DNA of 17,637 nucleotides from Janthinobacterium lividum (GTDB lineage: Bacteria; Pseudomonadota; Gammaproteobacteria; Steroidobacterales; Steroidobacteraceae), in the NCBI GenBank assembly GCA_943327025.2, contig CALPVO020000006.1, positions 1-17,637 of the forward strand, given 5' to 3'. Both the position numbers and the translations under genes were made by a program. Positions 10,703 through 17,637 of the stretch are shown piece after piece; the first letter of the stretch is position 1; every line of letters begins with the position of its first letter. Under the pieces are notes generated by a model. That model worked only from the letters and a program-made list of their open reading frames with translations, was not told the DNA's origin and did not search any database.

Positions 10703-11854
10703 TCAGCGGCGCTGTGCGCCCGCGGTCCCTTCCACTACCACGCGGCCAGAGACTTCCTTACTGCCTTCGGCGTAATAGCGGCCGAAACGGTTCGCCAGAA
10801 TCTCCGGCAGCCGGAATTGTTCTTGCGCGAAGAACCCACGATAGCCTTGCCCGCCTTGCAGGACGAGATCCACTACTGCCGTGATGCCAGCCGCCGTCGT
10901 GACCTGGATAGCGGACCACAAGCGCCCGGCAATCATTTGCGGATAAATTTTGTTGACGTAGTTTTCTTCGCGCAGTTCGCCGCCCTGGCGACCGGTCACT
11001 GCCGCGTAGACGATGACCACATCCTGCAGGGTTTGCGGTACGGCATTTTCCAGAATGCGCTTCAAGGTTTCACGATCCTGATTGAGCTTCAGGTCGTTCA
11101 TCAGCAGACGCATCTGGCCGCAGTGGCCCGGGTAGCGGATGGTCTTGTAATTCATGGACTCGACCCCGGCGCCGCAGGTCTCGCCCAGAGAACCGAGGCC
11201 GCCCGAGGTATTGAAAGCCTCATAAAGCGTGCCGTCGATTTCGATTTCCTCCAGGCCCTCGAGAGGCTGCACGGCACTGAGTTGACCGTCAACGATGGCT
11301 TCGCAGGGGTTGCCGTATTCGTTAATGAGACCTTCAGTGGACCAAGTGAGGGAGTACTTGAGAACGTTGTTAGGGTGCTGGGGGAGCGCGCCTACGCGTA
11401 GCTTTACTGAGCGCACTTCGTCGAAGTGCCGCAGCAACTCGGCGGCGGCGATGCTGATGAACCCGGGGGCGAGGCCACACTGCGGCACGAACGCCGTAGG
11501 CGCACCCGCGGCAATCTCACGGACTGCCCGCGTGACAGCAACGTCTTCGGTCAGGTCGAAGTAGTGGGCATTGGCGGCGCGTGCGGCGCGTGCCACGCCT
11601 GGGTTGCAGTAGAAAGGGAGCCCCGAGATGATGGCATCCGCCGGGTGGGCACGAAGATGCGCTTGCAGGCTCGCTTCGTCCCCGGCATCGAGCAAGTGGG
11701 GGGTGATTCCCGGCAGGCCGTGAGCCGCCGCGACACCGGCGGCAGCCCCGGGGAGCCGGTCCGCGAGGTCGACTGCGTAGGCCCCCGATTCGGCGAGCAG
11801 TCCGGAAATGAGGGCGCCAATTTTGCCGGCACCCAAGACCAGTATCCGTTGCAT
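10703..11854 (-). CDS. Saccharopine dehydrogenase-like oxidoreductase (lysine catabolism)
   Basis: A 383-residue cytosolic protein with an N-terminal Rossmann fold, [11 protein letters not shown] (3-13), followed by the saccharopine dehydrogenase catalytic region with [33 protein letters not shown] and [13 protein letters not shown]. The family includes saccharopine dehydrogenase (saccharopine to aminoadipate semialdehyde plus glutamate) and lysine 6-dehydrogenase (lysine to the semialdehyde plus ammonia). Length and motifs fit either. The next gene in the operon oxidises exactly this product. No lysine-ketoglutarate reductase, which would make saccharopine, is in the window. ATG 11854 has an AAGGAA site 6 nt upstream (minus strand). 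It heads the minus-strand operon and is divergent from the DAHP synthase gene. Confidence 0.85.
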   Translation of the reverse strand: MQRILVLGAGKIGALISGLLAESGAYAVDLADRLPGAAAGVAAAHGLPGITPHLLDAGDEASLQAHLRAHPADAIISGLPFYCNPGVARAARAANAHYFDLTEDVAVTRAVREIAAGAPTAFVPQCGLAPGFISIAAAELLRHFDEVRSVKLRVGALPQHPNNVLKYSLTWSTEGLINEYGNPCEAIVDGQLSAVQPLEGLEEIEIDGTLYEAFNTSGGLGSLGETCGAGVESMNYKTIRYPGHCGQMRLLMNDLKLNQDRETLKRILENAVPQTLQDVVIVYAAVTGRQGGELREENYVNKIYPQMIAGRLWSAIQVTTAAGITAVVDLVLQGGQGYRGFFAQEQFRLPEILANRFGRYYAEGSKEVSGRVVVEGTAGAQRR

Positions 11855-12096
11855 GGTTCTTTCCTTATTCCCCTACGGAACGCCAAGTGTGCGGCTTCTG
11901 GCTACTCGAAAGCGAGCAGGAGTTCCCGCAATCGGCGGATGGTGGGTGATCGGCGGGCTTGCCGAGACCGTTCCGCAGGCCGGCAACTCGCGGTTTTTAC
12001 GTCGGAATTGTTACACTGGACGTGTGCGTGGTCACCTGACCACACCGCACGAACTACCCCCTTGTGCCTTTGCCCCCTTGCTGCTGGAATATTTCC
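11855..12096. promoter_or_regulatory. Divergent control region, saccharopine dehydrogenase-like / DAHP synthase
   Basis: A 242-nt gap with no convincing gene. For the plus strand, TACACT at 12012-12017 could be a -10 box; its -35 is poor. ATCGGCGG occurs twice, at 11931-11938 and 11949-11956. A small imperfect hairpin with core CTCG/CGAG lies at 11905-11916. On the minus strand CACACT (11891-11886) could serve the dehydrogenase operon, leaving a short leader with the AAGGAA site. Confidence 0.35.
12028..12043. promoter_or_regulatory. Perfect 7-2-7 inverted repeat upstream of DAHP synthase
   Basis: GTGGTCA-CC-TGACCAC is a perfect palindrome centred about 60 nt before the proposed start at 12097 and about 10 nt after the likely -10 box. 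It could be an operator covering the transcription start or a 5' hairpin in the message. It does not match the TyrR box (TGTAAA-N6-TTTACA). Confidence 0.4.
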
Positions 12097-13455
<1,359 letters not shown>

Positions 13456-14003
13456 CTTCCGTCTTCGGCACCTCGCGCCACTCGCCCGGTGCGAGGCCGT
13501 CGAGCGTCCAAGGGCCTACCGCGTATCGAATGAGTCGCAGTGTGGGTAGCCCTACGGCAGCGGTCATTCGCCGCACTTGCCGGTTACGGCCTTCGCGCAG
13601 TTCCAGTTCCAGCCACGTGGTCGGAATGCGTTCACGATGGCGAATGGGCGGCGTGCGTGGCCACAAGTGGGCGGGTTCCGGCACTTCCCGGCTGGGAGCT
13701 GGCAGCGTCGGACCATCGGCAAGCACCACGCCCGTGCGCAGCGCGGCGAGTGCCTCATCGGTACACACGCCTTCCACTTGGGCCCAATAGATTTTCGGCG
13801 CCTTGAAGCGCGGGTCTGCCAAACGAGCCTGCAATGGCCCGTAGTTGGTCAGCAGCACCAGCCCCTCGCTGTCTTGGTCCAGCCTCCCGGCCGGATAGAC
13901 CCCGGGCACCGGCACCCAGTCGGCAAGGGTTGCCCGCCCCTGACGGTCCGTGAACTGCGTGAGGACGCCATAAGGCTTGTTGACCAGCAACAAACGGATG
14001 CTG

Positions 14004-15521
14004 TCAGCCATGGCGATGGCCCGGGCAGGGCGTGGGCAACGGGCAGGCGCCGCTACGCGGGCAAATCAGCGTGGCGGGACGCTCCGCGGCGTCGGCAATC
14101 CACGCGATGTTTTGCACCTGTGCCACCGTCTGCAGCGCTTGGCGAACCTCCGGTGAAAGCTTGGCCTGGCCCTTGCCGCGGCGGCAAGCGGAGGCTACCG
14201 AGGCGATGAGTTCTGCTGCCGGTAAGCCCTGCGCCTCCAGTGCCGGGGCGAGGTCCACTCCGACGGACAGCACATGGGACGTATGGCCTGCGTCCTCGGT
14301 ATGCAGCGAATGGCAGCAGTAGAGCCTCGGCCCGAGACCTGCATCCATTACCGAAATCTGCGATGTGGGTGTGGTGCCGGCCTTGGGCCCTGGGGAGCCT
14401 TCATTGAGCAACTTGAACACCGCCCATCGTGGGCAGGGATCTGGCACCAAGGCCATGTTGCCCCATGGCAGGGCGATGCCATTGCCGCGATACACCGCCC
14501 GCAAGTAGCCCGGTGGATAGCCGTCGAAGAAGTGCCAATGGCGATAGGGTGAGACGGCGGTCATGCGGCGCATGACCACCGCTGGCGTCACGCCCAGTTT
14601 GGTACAGGCCACCACGCTGTGGGATTCGCGCAGCAGGAATTGGCGGAACGGTTGCCTTGGGCATAGCAGGGCGCCGGCGAACATGCTGCATTCGAAGTCG
14701 CGCCAAGCGTACAGCACGTCTTGTGCTGCCATTCCCGGGCGTATCTGGCTGGTCATGTCATCGCCGAGGATGCCCGAGGCCGTGTGCGGCGAAATCATGC
14801 CATCGCCACCGTGCAGCACTTGGTGCCCAAGGAAGAAGGCTAGTTCGTACTTCAGGCGCTCTTCTTGCTGATTCATGCGCCGGTTCACGATCAACGTACC
14901 GGGCGCTTCATAGCGGGCGCGGAGGAGTGTCAGGCCGTCTGCTGCACGTTCGCCTTCGGACCATTTCAGGCGCAAGCCATAGGTGTGGCAAATCTCCATG
15001 AGGTCTTCGACGGAAAGAGGCATGCGGCGCCCGCCGGCTTCTTCTGCGGCGCGCTCAATCTCCGGGAAGTCGTTTTGGCGGGTTTCCTGCCAAACGCGAA
15101 TCAGTAGCTGGGCGAAATGCCGTCCGCTGGTACCCGTTTGCGCGAGGAGCTCCGGAAGGGCCGCCTGCAACAAACTCTTGGAAAAGAGGAAGGCAGGCTC
15201 CAGCGGCATGGCTTCGGCGATACCGCTCGTTCGGACGGCGGCGGTAACGGGACGGTTTTGGGTCGTACCCGGCGCGTCCACGGAATCGTCGAGGAACCAC
15301 TTGGATTCCTTACCGAAGACCTTGGCCAACAGCGCTAAAACCTCGCGGGAAGGCGAGCGTTTGCCGTTTTCCACCATGCTCAAGTAGGAGGTAGACGGGG
15401 CGGCTTCCACGTCGAGCTGCACGCACCGTGCGGACAACTCGTCCAGAGTCAAACCGTGGCGCTTGCGTAGGGTTTTCAGCTTTGCGCCGAGAAAGTGCGC
15501 CTGCTTCGGTAAACCGACCAT
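14004..15521 (-). CDS. XRE-family regulator, ScfR/RamB-like, divergent from aceA
   Basis: A 505-residue regulator. A helix-turn-helix domain lies at about 9-72 ([20 protein letters not shown], then [15 protein letters not shown]). A middle IrrE-like region at 215-300 has [13 protein letters not shown] and [14 protein letters not shown]. The HExxH metal site is degenerate: FF replaces HE and H233 is kept. The C-terminus is Cys/His-rich, C487-x5-C493-x5-C499-x2-H502-x-H504, in the place where ScfR-type proteins carry a Cys motif. Relatives such as RamB control glyoxylate-cycle and acetate genes. ATG 15521 is chosen because GGAG lies 7 nt upstream; the frame extends 21 residues further to 15584, but that stretch would overlap the predicted promoter. 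The 14-bp repeats at 15545-15586 are its likely operator. It overlaps rluE by 8 nt. Confidence 0.82.
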   Translation of the reverse strand: MVGLPKQAHFLGAKLKTLRKRHGLTLDELSARCVQLDVEAAPSTSYLSMVENGKRSPSREVLALLAKVFGKESKWFLDDSVDAPGTTQNRPVTAAVRTSGIAEAMPLEPAFLFSKSLLQAALPELLAQTGTSGRHFAQLLIRVWQETRQNDFPEIERAAEEAGGRRMPLSVEDLMEICHTYGLRLKWSEGERAADGLTLLRARYEAPGTLIVNRRMNQQEERLKYELAFFLGHQVLHGGDGMISPHTASGILGDDMTSQIRPGMAAQDVLYAWRDFECSMFAGALLCPRQPFRQFLLRESHSVVACTKLGVTPAVVMRRMTAVSPYRHWHFFDGYPPGYLRAVYRGNGIALPWGNMALVPDPCPRWAVFKLLNEGSPGPKAGTTPTSQISVMDAGLGPRLYCCHSLHTEDAGHTSHVLSVGVDLAPALEAQGLPAAELIASVASACRRGKGQAKLSPEVRQALQTVAQVQNIAWIADAAERPATLICPRSGACPLPTPCPGHRHG

Positions 15522-15544
15522 GGGGGGGCTCCATAGTAAAATTT

Positions 15545-15586
15545 TGTGAATTTTACACTGTGAATTTTCTATTGTGAACATCACGG
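15545..15586. repeat. Three tandem 14-bp direct repeats, likely operator
   Basis: Units are TGTGAATTTTACAC (15545-15558), TGTGAATTTTCTAT (15559-15572) and TGTGAACATCACGG (15573-15586). TGTGAA is invariant and the period is exactly 14 bp. A reverse copy, TTCACA, occurs at 15593-15598. The array lies in the AT-rich gap between the regulator and aceA, overlaps the regulator's predicted promoter and ends 1 bp before the aceA -10 box. Confidence 0.7.
15550..15578 (-). promoter_or_regulatory. Predicted sigma-70 promoter of the ScfR-like regulator
   Basis: On the minus strand, -35 TTCACA (15578-15573) and -10 TAAAAT (15555-15550) are separated by exactly 17 nt; each matches consensus at five of six positions. 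Transcription would start near 15543, leaving a leader of about 22 nt with the GGAG site. Both hexamers lie inside the 14-bp repeat array, which implies autoregulation. Confidence 0.55.
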
Positions 15587-15587
15587 A

Positions 15588-15593
15588 TATAAT
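15588..15593 (+). promoter_or_regulatory. -10 box of aceA
   Basis: A perfect TATAAT lies 51 nt before the aceA start. The region 16-18 nt upstream has only TTTTCT-like sequence and is inside the 14-bp repeats, so the -35 is weak and probably overlaps the regulator-binding site. Confidence 0.55.
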
Positions 15594-15644
15594 TCACATA
15601 CTATTTTTTGACTGATTGAATTTCCTACCGCTATGGAGACGAGC

Positions 15645-16922
<1,278 letters not shown>

Positions 16923-16930
16923 TCGCCCAA

Positions 16931-16974
16931 CGACCGGTTATCGACCGGTCGGTGAGGTCCTGATGACCGGCCGA
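16931..16974. repeat. Helically phased GACCGG repeats after aceA
   Basis: GACCGG occurs at 16932, 16943 and 16965, so the spacings are 11 and 22 bp. The first two copies also form an 8-bp hairpin (16931-16938 with 16944-16951, loop TATCG). No T-tract follows. It may serve as a transcription stop structure for aceA or as a protein-binding site. Confidence 0.35.
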
Positions 16975-17004
16975 CTAGAGGCCGATTAGTAGGGACCAGC
17001 GGTG

Positions 17005-17039
17005 GCGTGTCCTGCCTGCTTAGTGGCGGTAGGACACGC
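17005..17039. other. Strong hairpin between aceA and the glycosylase gene
   Basis: GCGTGTCCT at 17005-17013 pairs with AGGACACGC at 17031-17039. Three more pairs inside (one of them G-U) give a 12-bp stem with an 11-nt loop. It has no U-tract on either strand, so it is not a textbook intrinsic terminator, though it sits where aceA transcription should end. An operator for the downstream gene is an alternative. Confidence 0.4.
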
Positions 17040-17078
17040 AACTGCATCGCGCACCAAGGCGTCCATGCCGCCGGTCGC

Positions 17079-17084
17079 TATACT
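17079..17084 (+). promoter_or_regulatory. -10 box upstream of the uracil-DNA glycosylase
   Basis: TATACT lies exactly 6 nt before ATG 17091, which opens a 13-codon reading frame. The predicted transcript start falls on or next to that ATG. The -35 region is not recognisable. Confidence 0.45.
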
Positions 17085-17090
17085 GGCGGC

Positions 17091-17132
17091 ATGCGCTACG
17101 CCCATCTCTTGCTGCCGCACCAGCATGGTTGA
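17091..17132 (+). CDS. Possible leaderless 13-residue upstream ORF
   Basis: ATG 17091 to TGA 17130-17132 encodes MRYAHLLLPHQHG. Its start sits at the predicted 5' end of the message and its stop overlaps the glycosylase start by 8 nt (ATGGTTGA). The glycosylase itself has no visible ribosome-binding site, so this small frame could deliver ribosomes to it. The peptide has no recognised family and the frame may be chance. Confidence 0.3.
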   Translation: MRYAHLLLPHQHG

Positions 17133-17637
17133 AGCTTTCGACCCCGCTTGCCGTCGCTGTCCGCGACTGGCCTCGTTTCTGGACGAGGTGCGCGCCAAAC
17201 ACGCCGACTATCACGCCGCGCCGGTGCCAGCCTTTGGAGTTGCCCAGCCCGGCCTGTTGGTGGTGGGGCTGGCGCCTGGTATGCACGGCGCCAATCGCAC
17301 GGGGCGGCCGTTCACGGGTGACCACGCCGGCTTGCTCCTTTACCAAGCCCTTTTTGCCGCCGGCTTTTCGGACCGCGCCGAGTCTTTGAGCCGCGATGAC
17401 GGTTTGCAACTGCGCGATTGCCGCATTACGAATGCAGTTCGGTGTCTGCCGCCAGCCAACAAGCCATTGCCCATAGAGATGCACACGTGCAATGGCTTTC
17501 TCGCGCACGACCTCGCCGCGGTGCCGTCTGGCGGTGCCATCCTCGCTTTGGGCCGGGTTGCCCACGAAGCCGTGCTGCGCGCGCTGGGCCTGCGTACCGC
17601 GGCCTTCGCGTTTGGCCATGGCGCGGAGCACGACCTA
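17125..17637 (+). CDS. Uracil-DNA glycosylase, Fe-S family 5 type (UdgB-like), N-terminal part
   Basis: The frame from ATG 17125 stays open to the right edge (171 codons, incomplete). Residues 49-66 contain GLAPGMHGANRTGR and PFTGD, the active-site block of family 5 glycosylases. Four cysteines, C9 and C12 in CRRCPR plus C107 and C122 in the NAVRCLPPANKP region, match the 4Fe-4S ligand pattern of family 4/5 enzymes. The protein removes uracil and some other deaminated bases from DNA to start base-excision repair. The C-terminal part, with the last active-site motif, is outside the window. No Shine-Dalgarno sequence precedes the start, which overlaps the stop of a small upstream frame. It lies downstream of aceA but appears to have its own TATACT promoter. 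Confidence 0.87.
   Translation, partial: MVEAFDPACRRCPRLASFLDEVRAKHADYHAAPVPAFGVAQPGLLVVGLAPGMHGANRTGRPFTGDHAGLLLYQALFAAGFSDRAESLSRDDGLQLRDCRITNAVRCLPPANKPLPIEMHTCNGFLAHDLAAVPSGGAILALGRVAHEAVLRALGLRTAAFAFGHGAEHDL

Noticed and set aside
10499..11401. 300-codon plus-strand frame over the dehydrogenase operon
   Set aside because: It lies opposite clear ALDH7 and saccharopine dehydrogenase motifs and shows no domain of its own.
15522..15584. 21-residue N-terminal extension of the ScfR-like regulator
   Set aside because: It would include the predicted promoter and part of the operator repeats, while ATG 15521 has GGAG at proper spacing.
15545..15586. CRISPR or replication-origin iterons
   Set aside because: Units are only 14 bp with no spacers, and no rep or cas gene is near. 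Position between divergent promoters fits an operator.

Overview
The window is GC-rich, densely packed bacterial DNA, most likely from a gammaproteobacterium of the Xanthomonadales/Lysobacterales kind. The pointers are an E. coli-type PurB, a PhoP/PhoQ pair with its own PepSY protein, a long HrpA helicase, a class II DAHP synthase, and a RamB/ScfR-like regulator divergent from isocitrate lyase. The order-level placement is an inference from gene content. The content is mostly core metabolism and housekeeping. I see no phage, transposon, CRISPR array, tRNA or rRNA.

Layout: (1) 1-131, minus, the first 43 codons of adenylosuccinate lyase (purB). (2) 158-1664, plus, two nucleotide-pool hydrolases, a NudL-type CoA pyrophosphatase and MazG, whose genes overlap by 8 nt. 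(3) 1743-3004, two small exported proteins, one with a glycine zipper and one with a PepSY domain, both carrying Asp/Arg/Gly-rich low-complexity stretches. (4) 3007-9127, phoP, phoQ and hrpA, with 4-nt overlaps at phoP/phoQ and phoQ/hrpA, so the helicase probably sits in the signalling operon. (5) 9124-11854, minus, a two-gene lysine-catabolic unit: saccharopine dehydrogenase-like, then alpha-aminoadipic semialdehyde dehydrogenase. (6) 12097-13455, plus, class II DAHP synthase, the first step of aromatic synthesis. (7) 13376-15521, minus, the XRE/ScfR-like regulator, then rluE (23S rRNA pseudouridine synthase). (8) 15645-16922, plus, isocitrate lyase (aceA), divergent from that regulator. (9) 17125 to the right edge, plus, the start of a family 5-type Fe-S uracil-DNA glycosylase.

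The best regulatory signal is the 123-bp AT-rich gap between the regulator and aceA. It holds three exact-period 14-bp direct repeats that begin TGTGAA. They cover the regulator's own predicted promoter and abut the TATAAT box of aceA, which suggests autoregulation plus control of the glyoxylate bypass.

A second theme is start-site architecture. A TAAACT or TATACT box followed by exactly 6 nt and then a start codon occurs at nudL, at the PepSY gene and at a 13-codon micro-ORF before the glycosylase. This is the geometry expected of leaderless transcripts. Three junctions share an 8-nt ATGGYTGA start/stop overlap, and two convergent gene pairs overlap at their 3' ends (4 nt and 80 nt).
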